A DNA stretch of 64,000 nucleotides. Origin: Lewinellaceae bacterium (GTDB lineage: Bacteria > Bacteroidota > Bacteroidia > Chitinophagales > Saprospiraceae). The translations under genes were made by a program, and so were the position numbers. Below are positions 26,997-35,370 of this stretch, piece after piece (position 1 is the first letter of the stretch; every line of letters starts with the position of its first letter). Location of the stretch: the NCBI GenBank assembly GCA_020636315.1, contig JACJYA010000018.1, forward strand, positions 1-64,000, read 5' to 3'. The notes beneath the pieces were generated by a model, which made no database searches, was not told the DNA's origin, and saw only the letters and a program-made list of their open reading frames with translations.

Positions 26997-27078
26997 ATTG
27001 GTTTTTCGGTAAAGGTAAGCAGAAAATTTAGTTCTATTACTCTTGAACTAAACGAATTTAAAGTGTGCCTAAATAAAA

Positions 27079-27105
27079 ACCGCCCTCGGCCGAAGCCGGG
27101 GCGGT
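27079..27105 (-). terminator. Rho-independent terminator of the DUF4252 operon
   Basis: Stem accgccc/gggcggt with inner cggc/gccg, one bulged base and a cgaa loop. On the minus strand it is followed by tttttattt. It lies past the last DUF4252 gene and before the GbsR gene. Confidence 0.8.
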
Positions 27106-27147
27106 GCAATCCAGAATCATACTTTACTATAATAACAATCTTGCTTT

Positions 27148-27239
27148 GTGATTCGTTGGAATCGTGTATTCGTGTATTCGTATTCCGTTGGCCGAGCTGC
27201 CGAATCTACGATTCCACGACTTAACGATTTCACGAATCC
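27148..27239. repeat. Inverted pair of ATTCGTG repeat arrays after the last DUF4252 gene
   Basis: The left arm (27148-27186) repeats attcgtgt, and the right arm (27201-27239) repeats acgattcca/cacgaatc, its complement. The right arm ends 20 bp from the DUF4252 stop, so in the mRNA the G/T-rich arm follows the stop and can pair with the C/A-rich arm just before the terminator hairpin. Confidence 0.65.
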
Positions 27240-27259
27240 CCAAGGCTGTAGCAAGCAAC

Positions 27260-27787
27260 CTACGCCCTCGGCACATCCCCCTTCTTCTCCGGGATCTTTT
27301 CGAAGTGTTCGGCCCCGTCCACATCGATATTCAGGTTGTGGAGGTCGCTGAATTTGAACAGGCCTTCAAGGCTGAGCAGGACGAAGTCGTCTTCACCGTT
27401 GACCAGGAGGAGCACATCGGTTATGGTGTCTCCCTTTTCGCGGATGAAGAAACTGATGTCTTCCTGGCCTTCTTTCACCTTGAAAAGTTCTTCAAAGGAG
27501 CTCTGGCGGATGTCCCGCAGCAGGCTTTTGTATTCCCCGGGGCTGACGAGGTTGCCTTCATCCATGACCAGCACGCGCAGGTAGGTGATCTTGTCGAGGA
27601 GTTTTCTGGCGTCTTCGTCCTCTTCGGCAAAGCTGGTGGCTACCTCCAGCAGCCATCCCTGCAGCTTAACGTCGGTGACGTTCTCAAACTGCTTATACTT
27701 GTCATAGAATCTGGCGATGGGCCTGGGTTGGGCAAAGGCAAACAGGGGCCCTAATGCCAGCAGGGCCGACAAAATGAAAGTTCTCAT
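27260..27787 (-). CDS. DUF4252 secreted protein, third in operon
   Basis: 175 residues with a signal peptide (about 1-19, ending FAFAQ). The mature part has the DUF4252 pattern: a YDKYKQFENVTDVKLQGWLL opening, a central LRVLVMDEGNLVS strand, and ISFFIREKGDTITDVLLLV then GEDDFVLLSLEGLFKFSDL. DUF4252 proteins are small periplasmic or surface proteins of unknown function that are often encoded with ECF sigma factors. It is the last gene of the sigma/anti-sigma operon, 189 bp after the previous one, and is followed by a terminator. Confidence 0.85.
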   Translation of the reverse strand: MRTFILSALLALGPLFAFAQPRPIARFYDKYKQFENVTDVKLQGWLLEVATSFAEEDEDARKLLDKITYLRVLVMDEGNLVSPGEYKSLLRDIRQSSFEELFKVKEGQEDISFFIREKGDTITDVLLLVNGEDDFVLLSLEGLFKFSDLHNLNIDVDGAEHFEKIPEKKGDVPRA

Positions 27788-27851
27788 ATTTCGTGTTTTG
27801 AATGTACTAAATGATAAGGTGTTGTCGGGTGGTGATTTGCTTACAAGAGTT

Positions 27852-27970
27852 TTCGTGGATTCGTGGATTCGTGGATTCGTGTCCCGTCTCTTCGAGCCGG
27901 ATGTAATTCGCGCAACTGTGATTTGAAAACCCGGCTCAACGATTCCCGGATCAGCGATTCCCGAATCACC
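27852..27970. repeat. Inverted pair of GTGGATTC repeat arrays between two DUF4252 genes
   Basis: The left arm (27852-27886) has four copies of ttcgtgga. The right arm (27930-27970), acgattcccgg units, is broadly complementary and ends 7 bp from the stop of the upstream DUF4252 gene. Inside, gagccgg (27894-27900) pairs perfectly with ccggctc (27931-27937). Confidence 0.65.
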
Positions 27971-27976
27971 AACTCA

Positions 27977-28552
27977 CTACGCCTGCGGTATCTTCTTCGC
28001 CACGATGGGTTCCGATTCTTCGCCTTCCGCCGGTTGTTCTTCCGGTTCCGGTTCTTTGCCACTGAGAATGGTGTTGACAAATTCGGAGAGGTCCTCGTAT
28101 TTTAGGCGGGACTTCATGTCCATGAAGACAAACTCTTCCTCGTCGGTAACCAGGATGACCAGGTTGCGGAGCTTGTCCTTTTTCTCCCTGGAAAGGATAT
28201 GGACCGTCGATTCGGCGTCCTTTACATAGATCAGGTCGTCAAAGCCATTGCTTCGGATGTTGCTGATGAAATCATTCACTTCGGCGGTGGTGATCGGGTT
28301 GTAATCTTCGGCAACCATAAGGCGCAGTTTTTTGACCTTGCGGGCCAGCTTCAGTGCCGCCCTGGCATCCGGTTCGGATACGAAGCCCTGGGCGATGCCG
28401 CCACCTACCCAGATCAGCCAGCCCGGCACCTTGAAGTTGGTAACTCCTTCCTTGTGCTTGTGAGTGTGGTAAAACTGGGCCGTGGTTTTCGGCGAACCGC
28501 AGGACATGAGGCCTACCGCCAGGATTGCGAGGATTGTTATTGAGCAACGCAT
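27977..28552 (-). CDS. DUF4252 lipoprotein, second in operon
   Basis: 191 residues with a lipoprotein signal: residues about 1-18 end in GLMSC, so Cys18 should be lipidated. The mature part repeats the DUF4252 layout, TAQFYHTHKHKEGVTNFKVP, then KLRLMVAEDYNPITTAEVND, then VHILSREKKDKLRNLVILVT and EEFVFMDMKSRLKYEDLSEF, and ends with an acidic tail rich in Glu and Pro. It is the only clear lipoprotein of the three paralogues, so it may tether a complex to a membrane. Gaps are 41 bp upstream and 189 bp (with a repeat bracket) downstream. Confidence 0.85.
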   Translation of the reverse strand: MRCSITILAILAVGLMSCGSPKTTAQFYHTHKHKEGVTNFKVPGWLIWVGGGIAQGFVSEPDARAALKLARKVKKLRLMVAEDYNPITTAEVNDFISNIRSNGFDDLIYVKDAESTVHILSREKKDKLRNLVILVTDEEEFVFMDMKSRLKYEDLSEFVNTILSGKEPEPEEQPAEGEESEPIVAKKIPQA

Positions 28553-28593
28553 GATTCTTAAGGTTTCACGATTGGGAATACAGGTTTGCTTAC

Positions 28594-29139
28594 TTACTGC
28601 TTCTGTTCTTCGCCGGGGACTTCCTTGCTGTCGTCAAATTCGTTGATGAGTTCGGAGACTTTGTCCAGGTCAATTTTGCCGACGAAGCTCATCAGTACGA
28701 ACTCGTCTTCCCCACCAACCAGCAACAGCAGCTCGTTGATCATCTTGTTGCCGTCATCCTTGATGAGGAAGTCAACGTTGGTCTCATCTTTGTCGCGCAC
28801 CGTCATCAATACTTCGTATTCCTTGGTGTTGATCTTGGATTTGGCTTCTTTGTAAAATCCGCCGGCATTTTCTTCCGCCACCAGGATGCGGATGCCTTCC
28901 AGGTCGCTGGCCAGGTTGATGATGGCCTTGGTCTCTGCGTCGTCCATTTCCATGTTCTCAATATCCAGTTTGCCGAACATCTTCAGCAGTTTGGAGCTGA
29001 TGTAAACAACGGTAAAACGGTCGTCCTCGACGTACTTCTGAAAGTACTTGTCAATAGCATTTACGTTGGCAGTTTGAGCGTATGCTGAAGAAACGACGCC
29101 CATCAGAAGGGCAATAACAATGAACTTAAAACTTTTCAT
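28594..29139 (-). CDS. DUF4252 secreted protein, first in operon
   Basis: 181 residues from ATG 29139 (ATG 29148 is also possible), with a signal peptide ending SSAYAQ. It has the DUF4252 order of motifs: NAIDKYFQKYVEDDRFTVVY, LEGIRILVAEENAGGFYKEA, VDFLIKDDGNKMINELLLLV and GEDEFVLMSFVGKIDLDKVS. Its sequence is closer in length and style to the third copy than to the lipoprotein. The gene comes 38 bp after the anti-sigma gene, so one transcript from the sigma-factor promoter is likely. The molecular role of DUF4252 is unknown. Confidence 0.87.
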   Translation of the reverse strand: MKSFKFIVIALLMGVVSSAYAQTANVNAIDKYFQKYVEDDRFTVVYISSKLLKMFGKLDIENMEMDDAETKAIINLASDLEGIRILVAEENAGGFYKEAKSKINTKEYEVLMTVRDKDETNVDFLIKDDGNKMINELLLLVGGEDEFVLMSFVGKIDLDKVSELINEFDDSKEVPGEEQKQ

Positions 29140-29177
29140 GATTTTCATTTTTTATCGAGTGATCATTAATGAATGCA

Positions 29178-29684
29178 TTATTTAAAAAACCTCCCCACCT
29201 TCTTCAGCTTATCCATCTCATGGGCGGCGGTGGAAGCCCCCTGGTTGAGTTCGCTGCTGGCCTTCAGCAAAGCGGTGCTCGTAAGGCGGAAGGCCTCATC
29301 GGTGGATTTCACCTCGTACTTCGACCAGTCGATCCCGGCCTGTTGGTTGGTGGATGAGATATTCTGGGAGATATAGGCCCACCACAGGCCCAGGCCGATC
29401 ACTACGGCGGCGGCGATGCGCATCATCCAGGAACGAGCGGACAGGTAGCGAACTTTTGCCTGTGGCATGGTTGTTTCCAATTGCCGGAGCAACTTCCGGT
29501 CGAAGCCGGCGTCCAGTTCGTGGGATTGCTCTTTGGCCAGGTGCCGGAACAGAGGCTGATAGGGCCGCAGGTTTTCCGGCACATCATCGCGCTGGAAGTA
29601 CGCCCTTAGGCGGCTTTCCTCCTTCAGGGAAGTTTCCCCTTCGAAGTATTTTTCCAGCAGTTGTTCCATTACTTTATAGTCCAT
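29178..29684 (-). CDS. Putative membrane anti-sigma factor
   Basis: 168 residues. The N-terminal half is cytosolic and helical (MEQLLEKYFEGETSLKEESR, LRAYFQRDDVPENL), a pattern of short anti-sigma domains that clamp ECF sigma factors. A single transmembrane helix follows (MMRIAAAVVIGLGLWWAYI, residues about 87-105), then a short periplasmic tail. It overlaps the sigma gene by 16 bp, which is strong contextual support for translational coupling. There is no FecR domain. The signal that releases the sigma factor probably comes from the envelope, perhaps through the DUF4252 proteins. Confidence 0.75.
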   Translation of the reverse strand: MDYKVMEQLLEKYFEGETSLKEESRLRAYFQRDDVPENLRPYQPLFRHLAKEQSHELDAGFDRKLLRQLETTMPQAKVRYLSARSWMMRIAAAVVIGLGLWWAYISQNISSTNQQAGIDWSKYEVKSTDEAFRLTSTALLKASSELNQGASTAAHEMDKLKKVGRFFK

Positions 29685-30175
29685 AATTGCATTAGTTTCG
29701 AACGAATGTGCTTTCTTGCTCTGAAAATGTTGGTCTTTACCTGGTTGAGCGGCATGGCCAGGGTTTCGCTGATCTCCTGGTAGCTCATGCCCTCGATGTC
29801 GCGCAATTGCATAGCGGCCTTCTGGTTGTCGGGCAGTTCGGCCATCAGCACTTTCACCTGGCCGACGGCGTCGTTGAGTTCGGCCTGCCTGCCGGGGTCG
29901 TGGTCGCTGCTGCTCAGGCCGTATGCCTTGTCGAGGCCTTCCGACTGGTTGAAGCGCAGCCTTTTTTTATCGATAGCCCGGTTTTTAGTCATCTGCATAC
30001 ACCAGGCCTCAATATTCCGGACATCGCCCATCTCCAGGCGTTGTTCCCATACTTTGATGAAGACCTCCTGAACGACGTCTTCTGCTTCGGCCGGGTTGGC
30101 GGTAATGCGCAGCGCCATCCGGTAAAGCCTGTTCTTGATGGGTAATATGTTTTGTTTAAAGTATTCGAGGTTCAT
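29669..30175 (-). CDS. ECF RNA polymerase sigma factor, first gene of the DUF4252 operon
   Basis: 168 residues, with sigma region 2 (MALRITANPAEAEDVVQEVF, IKVWEQR, NIEAWCMQMTKNRAIDKKR) and region 4 (LMAELPDNQKAAMQLRDIEG, MSYQEISETLAMPLNQVKTN). This is a SigW/SigE-like ECF factor without extra domains. It overlaps the anti-sigma gene and heads a five-gene operon that ends with three DUF4252 genes. ECF operons are usually self-activated. The 270-bp upstream spacer (30176-30445) contains a TAACTTTA word on the minus strand, but no promoter can be fixed. Confidence 0.92.
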   Translation of the reverse strand: MNLEYFKQNILPIKNRLYRMALRITANPAEAEDVVQEVFIKVWEQRLEMGDVRNIEAWCMQMTKNRAIDKKRLRFNQSEGLDKAYGLSSSDHDPGRQAELNDAVGQVKVLMAELPDNQKAAMQLRDIEGMSYQEISETLAMPLNQVKTNIFRARKHIRSKLMQLWTIK

Positions 30176-30398
30176 GAATCGATGTCGGAAATTCAGGTGA
30201 TCTCTTAACTTTGAGTCTTTTCTTATCGGGTTTCACAAGGGTGACGGCCCAGAAAAGATAAAGTTACAGCCCTTTGAAAAAAAAGTGAGATTTTTTTGGG
30301 AACGTCCTTCTTGTTATCTGAAGCCGGAGGTTTCGGCCCCAAAAAGTGAACGGCCTGCTAAACCCCGCCTATTCTTTAGGTGTATAATAATTTCAGCC

Positions 30399-30406
30399 TA
30401 TCTTTG
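30399..30406 (+). promoter_or_regulatory. Putative -7 element of the LptF/G operon
   Basis: TATCTTTG matches TAnnTTTG, 39 bp before the ATG at 30446. A weak ctttag lies about 20 bases further upstream in place of the -33 box. Confidence 0.45.
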
Positions 30407-30445
30407 GCGCAAACAATCTGGGAAACCGTCCCATAAAAAAGGCCT

Positions 30446-32086
30446 ATGAAGCAGTTGGATCGTCTGATGATCAGCAGTTTTTTCCCACCTTTTCTGGTGA
30501 CCTTCATGATCGCTATGTTCGTGCTGGTCATGCAGGTGTTGTGGCTGTACATCGACGATATTGCCGGCAAAGGGCTGGGTTTTTTCCTGATCATGGAGTT
30601 GCTGGCCTATAAATGTGTTTCCCTCATTCCTATGGCCCTGCCGCTGGCGGTACTCATTTCTTCGGTCATGGTGCTGGGCAACCTGGCGGAGCGGTATGAA
30701 TTGTCGAGTTTTAAATCCGCGGGAGTCTCTCTGTGGCGGATCATGCGCCCGATGATGTTTTTCGCTGCCGGCGCCATGGTTTTTTCTTTTTTCTGTTCCA
30801 ACAACCTCATTCCGGTGGCCAACCTGAAGTTTGGCTCCCGGATGTATGACATTCAGCGGCAAAAGCCGGCCCTTCGGCTCGATGCGGGTGTTTTCAATGA
30901 TGACTTTGATGGTTACGCCATTCATATCGGCAAGAAGGAGCCGGATGGGAAGCACATTGAAGATGTACTGATCTACGATCATACCGATGCATCGAAAGGC
31001 CGCCTCAGCCAGATCATGGCTGAAAGCGGGGAGATGTACGCGACCGAAGACGGGGGGTATTTTGTGATGAACCTGCACAATGGCCACCAGTATATGGAGA
31101 CGGAACCCTCTGCTGCCAATGCCAACCGTTCCTTCCCTTTTGTGCGCACGAACTTCAGCAGTTGGAACAAGGTTTTTGACCTGGGCGAGTTTCAGCTGAA
31201 CCGGACCAATGAGGAGCTTTTCAAATCCAACCGGAGCATGCTGACCAGTGGCCAGTTGAAAGAAGCAGTTGACTCGCTGACAATGAAGATCGACCGCCGC
31301 CGCACCAGCATGTCCAATCAGGTGGCCAACTTTTTCTCTTTTATGGAGGTGGATTCCACGTATCTGAGCAGCCCGGATGAGGATGATGATGAGGGAGCCC
31401 CCTCTCAGGATGAAGAAGAGGAACAGAAAGATTCAACAGCTCAGGCGCCTGGTTCTGAAAGCGAAGTACCCGTGGTGGCTCCTGCCGCCACTGCCGAACA
31501 GATAAAGTTGCCCGGAAATGCTCCCCGGCCTGTGGTTACTTCTACGCACCGGACGTTCGAAGGCAACCCCATAAAGCAGGACATCGATAAACCACTGACA
31601 GAATACCATCATTTCTATGAGCTATTCAAAGAGGCCGACCAGCGGAGGCTGCGCAACAAGGCGCGGTCTTTCGTGCGCAGCATCCACGCACATTCCGAAT
31701 CGGCCATGCGTTCGCTGGACCGGCTGATGGAATCCCGGGTCAAGCACATTTACGAGCTGCACACCAAGTACAGCATGGCCGTTATTTGTTTTATCTTCCT
31801 CTTCATCGGTGCTCCGATGGGGGCCATCGTGCGGAAAGGTGGGTTTGGGTACCCCATTCTCATTTCCATCATTTTTTTTATGTTATTTATTGTACTGACC
31901 ATTTTCTGTCGCAAGATCGCAGAGACCTTTGTGCTGCCGGCGGCAATGGCCGCCTGGATACCCTGCAGCGTGCTTTTTCCCATCGGCCTTTTACTTACGG
32001 TCAAGGCGATGAATGACAGCAAGCTGGTCAATCCCGACCGCCTTTTTGCCATTTTTAACAGGGTCTTTAAACGCAAGAAAAAATGA
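30446..32086 (+). CDS. LptF/LptG family permease with acidic insertion
   Basis: 546 residues, against about 360-480 for typical members. Helices lie at about 10-35, 50-75 and 100-125, with three more at about 445-520 (MAVICFIFLFIGAPMGAIVR, ILISIIFFMLFIVLTIF). The opening KQLDRLMISSFFPPFLVTFM is the usual LptF/G (YjgP/YjgQ) start. The periplasmic beta-jellyroll region is interrupted at residues about 305-355 by a disordered stretch rich in Asp, Glu, Pro and Ala (PDEDDDEGAPSQDEEEEQKD). LptFG with LptB moves lipopolysaccharide from the inner membrane toward LptC/A. One gene per locus is common in Bacteroidota. It overlaps the PAP2 gene by 4 bp. Confidence 0.88.
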   Translation: MKQLDRLMISSFFPPFLVTFMIAMFVLVMQVLWLYIDDIAGKGLGFFLIMELLAYKCVSLIPMALPLAVLISSVMVLGNLAERYELSSFKSAGVSLWRIMRPMMFFAAGAMVFSFFCSNNLIPVANLKFGSRMYDIQRQKPALRLDAGVFNDDFDGYAIHIGKKEPDGKHIEDVLIYDHTDASKGRLSQIMAESGEMYATEDGGYFVMNLHNGHQYMETEPSAANANRSFPFVRTNFSSWNKVFDLGEFQLNRTNEELFKSNRSMLTSGQLKEAVDSLTMKIDRRRTSMSNQVANFFSFMEVDSTYLSSPDEDDDEGAPSQDEEEEQKDSTAQAPGSESEVPVVAPAATAEQIKLPGNAPRPVVTSTHRTFEGNPIKQDIDKPLTEYHHFYELFKEADQRRLRNKARSFVRSIHAHSESAMRSLDRLMESRVKHIYELHTKYSMAVICFIFLFIGAPMGAIVRKGGFGYPILISIIFFMLFIVLTIFCRKIAETFVLPAAMAAWIPCSVLFPIGLLLTVKAMNDSKLVNPDRLFAIFNRVFKRKKK

Positions 32087-32766
32087 GAAGGGCCCTTTCC
32101 CTGAAAGAAGTCTTCATTGAAAACAAATGGTTTTTCTTTCCATTTGGGCTATTCCTGCTGCTTGGCGCCCTCTTCCTGGCCTTTTCCCACACCGGAGATG
32201 CTATTTTTTTCTTCAGCAACCACCGCAGCCACTGGGCGGACCTGTTCTTCCGCTATTTTACCAGAATGGGAGAGGCAGCAGCCTATTTTCTGACTCTGGG
32301 TATTCTGCTTTTTGTGAGTTTTCGGTACGTGGCTACCCTTCCTTTGCTGGGGCTCAGCGTTGGATTGACAAGCTTTTTATTTAAGGAACTGTTTAAACAT
32401 GACCGCCCCTATCTTCTCTTTCGCAAAATGGGAATCTTTGACCAGATCAACCCGGTGGATGGGGTGGTGCTGAACGGCGGAACCAATAGTTTCCCATCCG
32501 GGCATACTATGTCGGCTTTTGCCCTGTATGCTTTCCTCGCTTTTTGCCTTCCCCGTAAGGGAGGCGCCGGCCTTGCCCTTTTTGTCATGGCCCTGCTGGT
32601 TGGTATTTCCCGGGTTTATTTGGTGCAGCACTTCTTTAAGGATGTTTATCTTGGGGCGGTTCTGGGCGTAGGGATCGCCCTGGCCATTTATTTTCTGCAA
32701 TTCCGGATGAAAGCGCCCTGGATGAATAAAAGCCTCAACCTTTGGCCCGGCAGGCTAAAACCATAG
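32083..32766 (+). CDS. PAP2 family lipid phosphatase
   Basis: 227 residues with about five or six helices. All three motifs of the PAP2 phosphatase site are present: KELFKHDRP (KxxxxxxRP), FPSGHTMSAFA (PSGH), and SRVYLVQHFFKDVYLG (SRxxxxxHxxxD). The His in the second and third motifs should carry out the phosphatase reaction on the periplasmic side, for example on undecaprenyl pyrophosphate, phosphatidic acid or lipid A. The ATGA overlap with the LptF/G gene couples translation and suggests a role in lipopolysaccharide or envelope lipid handling. Confidence 0.9.
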   Translation: MRRALSLKEVFIENKWFFFPFGLFLLLGALFLAFSHTGDAIFFFSNHRSHWADLFFRYFTRMGEAAAYFLTLGILLFVSFRYVATLPLLGLSVGLTSFLFKELFKHDRPYLLFRKMGIFDQINPVDGVVLNGGTNSFPSGHTMSAFALYAFLAFCLPRKGGAGLALFVMALLVGISRVYLVQHFFKDVYLGAVLGVGIALAIYFLQFRMKAPWMNKSLNLWPGRLKP

Positions 32767-32780
32767 TAAAATACCCGGGC

Positions 32781-32788
32781 TAAATTTG
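32781..32788 (+). promoter_or_regulatory. Putative -7 element of the GNAT fusion gene
   Basis: TAAATTTG, 21 bp before the ATG at 32810, matches TAnnTTTG. It overlaps the alternative TTG start at 32786, which supports 32810 as the true start. Confidence 0.4.
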
Positions 32789-32809
32789 TTCTTTTCAAAG
32801 CAGAATGCC

Positions 32810-33796
32810 ATGCCACTTTCCTTTTCAGAAATACGGACTCCGCGCCTTATTCTTCGGGAACTCAACCCGCAGGTGGTCAGGCACTTGTTCAACAACCACA
32901 CCGGGCCGGAGATCTTTCACATGCTGGGTTGTGGTTCTGAGCAGGATTTTCAGGCCATCAGAGACCGGTACTGGCTTAATTTTGTGGATAACACCCGCCT
33001 GTCGTTCCGCACCTGGCTCCTGATAGACCCAAAAACCAGGGGGCTGATCGGCGACTGCAGTTTTCACAGCTGGTGGGTGCGCAATAAATATGCCGAAACG
33101 GGCTACGGAATATGGGAGGAATCCTACCGGGGAAAGGGCCTGATGACAGAAGCTCTGGAACGTGTCCTTCAGCTCGGTTTCAGGGAAATGAAACTGCAGC
33201 GAGTCGAGGCTTTTGTCGTTCCGGACAATAAAGCATCGATCCGGATATTGCAGAATTTCGGTTTCCGGCGGGAGGGTTTCCTGCGCCGCCGTTTCAACAA
33301 CGAAGGAAGGATGGAGCACACTCTTGCCTTTTCCCTACTGCCCGAGGAGTTTGAGAACCGCAATCGCCAGATGGATATTCGCCAGTTTGTAGATGCATTT
33401 GAAACAAATGCGCTCCCCCCGGCTGCCTGGACCCATGAAGCCCACCTTTCCGTGGGGTTGTGGTACATTCTGGAATACGGCCTGGATATAGCGCTTTGCA
33501 AGATCCGCCCAGGAATAATCGTGTATAACCTGGCGGCCGGGGGAGAGAATACGCCGGATGGCGGTTACCATGAGACACTGACCGTCTTCTGGATGCGGGT
33601 CCTGTCACTGTTCGTTCACCAATATGGCCGGAGCAGGAGATATGACTCTGTCCGCCAGGCTCTTCTCAACAGTCCTTATTCTGATAAAAACCTGCCTTTT
33701 CAGTATTATACTAAAGAAGTTCTCCTGTCTGCCAGGGCCAGAGGGCAGTGGGTGGAGCCGGGCCTGAAGCCGCTGTCCGGCCCATTGGAACCCTGA
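32810..33796 (+). CDS. GNAT acetyltransferase fused to an uncharacterised C-terminal domain
   Basis: 329 residues. The N-terminal about 175 are a RimJ/RimL-type GNAT: IRTPRLILRELNPQ, WLLIDPKTRGLIGDCSFHSW, YGIWEESYRGKGLMTEAL (acetyl-CoA loop R-G-K-G-L) and ASIRILQNFGFRREGFLRRR. After a short linker comes a separate domain starting MDIRQFVDAFETNALPPAAW, with THEAHLSVGLWYILEYG and DGGYHETLTVFWMRVLSLF; its conserved His and Glu are in the T-H-E-A-H and G-Y-H-E-T motifs. I believe the C-terminal domain also occurs as a stand-alone protein in Bacteroidota. Its role is not known. The gene ends in a hairpin that starts at the stop codon. Confidence 0.82.
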   Translation: MPLSFSEIRTPRLILRELNPQVVRHLFNNHTGPEIFHMLGCGSEQDFQAIRDRYWLNFVDNTRLSFRTWLLIDPKTRGLIGDCSFHSWWVRNKYAETGYGIWEESYRGKGLMTEALERVLQLGFREMKLQRVEAFVVPDNKASIRILQNFGFRREGFLRRRFNNEGRMEHTLAFSLLPEEFENRNRQMDIRQFVDAFETNALPPAAWTHEAHLSVGLWYILEYGLDIALCKIRPGIIVYNLAAGGENTPDGGYHETLTVFWMRVLSLFVHQYGRSRRYDSVRQALLNSPYSDKNLPFQYYTKEVLLSARARGQWVEPGLKPLSGPLEP

Positions 33797-33836
33797 CAAG
33801 TTGCCGGAGAAAAAATCCGGGGCAAACTTGTCAGGG
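33791..33836. terminator. Hairpin between convergent genes
   Basis: Stem ccctgacaagtt with aacttgtcaggg, plus an inner ccgga/tccgg pair. The TGA stop of the GNAT fusion (33794-33796) is within the left arm, and the convergent symporter gene ends 13 bp beyond. Confidence 0.7.
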
Positions 33837-33849
33837 ATTAGGGTGGGGT

Positions 33850-35370
33850 TTATTTAACGGTTTTAATTTCTCCTGTCTCGATCTTCCGAACATACTTATT
33901 CACTTCCTCCCGGACTCTGGGCAGAAGAATGAGCAGGCCTGTCAGGTTGGGTATGGCCATGGCGAAGATCATAGCGTCTGAAAAGTCGGTCACCGCTGTC
34001 AGGCTGGCGGCAGAACCCAGAATGACGAAAATACAGAACAGGATCTTGTAGGTATAATCTGCCAGTTTGCTTCTTCCGAACAGGAACATCCAGCTCTGCA
34101 GGCCGTAGTACGACCACGAGAGCATGGTGGAAAAGGCAAAGAGCACTACGGCGAGGGTTAGAACATAAGGGAACCAGGGAATGATGGACCCGAAGGCCTC
34201 AGAGGTGAGGTCCACCCCGCTCATAGTCCCTTCCGGGTTTTCGTAGAAACCGGTGATGATGATCACCATGGCCGTCATGGTACAAACGACGACCGTATCG
34301 ATAAAAGGTTCCAGCAAAGCTACAATGCCTTCACTGGCGGGGTTTTCCGTACGCACTGCCGAGTGGGCGATAGCGGCGGAACCCACACCGGCCTCGTTGG
34401 AAAAGGCAGCCCGGCGAAAACCCTGAACCAGCACGCCGACCAGGCCGCCGGCCACTCCTTCCGGGGAAAATGCCCCGGAAATGATCAGGGAAAAAGCGTG
34501 AGGGATATGCGTAGGATGGGCAAAGATGATGACCAGAGCGGCCAGCACATAAATGCCGCACATGAAAGGTACTACCTTTTCTGTGACCGAACCGATCCGC
34601 TTGATCCCGCCAATGATGACGATGGCCACCAGGACGGCCATAAAGAAGCCGAATACCAGCCCGGCTGAGCCGGAGGTGGCGCCGATCATATCATTGAACT
34701 GCTGGGCGGCCTGATTGGCCTGGAACATATTGCCCCCGCCGAAAGAACCACCGATACACATGATGGAAAAAAACACGGCGAGGAACTTGCCGAATCCGGG
34801 CATTCCTTTTTCCGCCAGCCCTTTGGTCAGGTAATACATAGGGCCGCCATAGACGGTGCCGTCGGGGCCCACATCCCGGTATTTTACTCCGAGAGTGCAT
34901 TCGGTAAACTTGGACGCCATACCCAGCAGGCCCGCCAGCACCATCCAGAAAGTTGCGCCCGGCCCGCCCAGAGAAATGGCGATGGCCACCCCGGCGATGT
35001 TGCCCAGGCCAACCGTGCCGGAGAGGGCGGCAGTCAGGGCCTGAAAGTGAGAAACTTCTCCTTCATCATTAGGGTCGGAATATTTTCCCCGGACGGTATC
35101 GATGGCCAGCTTGAACCGGCGAAACTGAACGAAGCGGAAGTAAATGGTGAAGATGGTGGCCGCCGTGAGCAGCATGATGATCACCAGAGGCATGGCCGTG
35201 GAAGCGGAATCCCCCAGTTGTATGGCATAGAATATGGTGCCGGCAACAGCGTCGGTTATGGGTTGCACCGCTTCGTTGATGCGCTGGTCCCATCCCTGGG
35301 GAGCCTGTTCGGCAAAAACACAGAACGGTGTCAGCAGGCTTGCAAAAAGCAAAAGTAAAGGCCTTTTCAT
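33850..35370 (-). CDS. Alanine/glycine:cation symporter (AgcS family)
   Basis: 506 residues from ATG 35370 (TTG-type 35379 is less likely). The extra N-terminal hydrophobic segment ending FCVFAEQ looks like a signal peptide ahead of the normal carrier. Signatures of the family are present: SHFQALTAALSGTVGLGNIAG, ISLGGPGATFWMVLAGLLGM, TECTLGVKYRDVGPDGTVYG GPMYYLTKG and FRRAAFSNEAGVGSAAIAHS. AgcS carriers bring alanine or glycine into the cell with Na+ or H+ through the inner membrane. The gene is monocistronic and divergent from the ECF sigma gene. Confidence 0.93.
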   Translation of the reverse strand: MKRPLLLLFASLLTPFCVFAEQAPQGWDQRINEAVQPITDAVAGTIFYAIQLGDSASTAMPLVIIMLLTAATIFTIYFRFVQFRRFKLAIDTVRGKYSDPNDEGEVSHFQALTAALSGTVGLGNIAGVAIAISLGGPGATFWMVLAGLLGMASKFTECTLGVKYRDVGPDGTVYGGPMYYLTKGLAEKGMPGFGKFLAVFFSIMCIGGSFGGGNMFQANQAAQQFNDMIGATSGSAGLVFGFFMAVLVAIVIIGGIKRIGSVTEKVVPFMCGIYVLAALVIIFAHPTHIPHAFSLIISGAFSPEGVAGGLVGVLVQGFRRAAFSNEAGVGSAAIAHSAVRTENPASEGIVALLEPFIDTVVVCTMTAMVIIITGFYENPEGTMSGVDLTSEAFGSIIPWFPYVLTLAVVLFAFSTMLSWSYYGLQSWMFLFGRSKLADYTYKILFCIFVILGSAASLTAVTDFSDAMIFAMAIPNLTGLLILLPRVREEVNKYVRKIETGEIKTVK

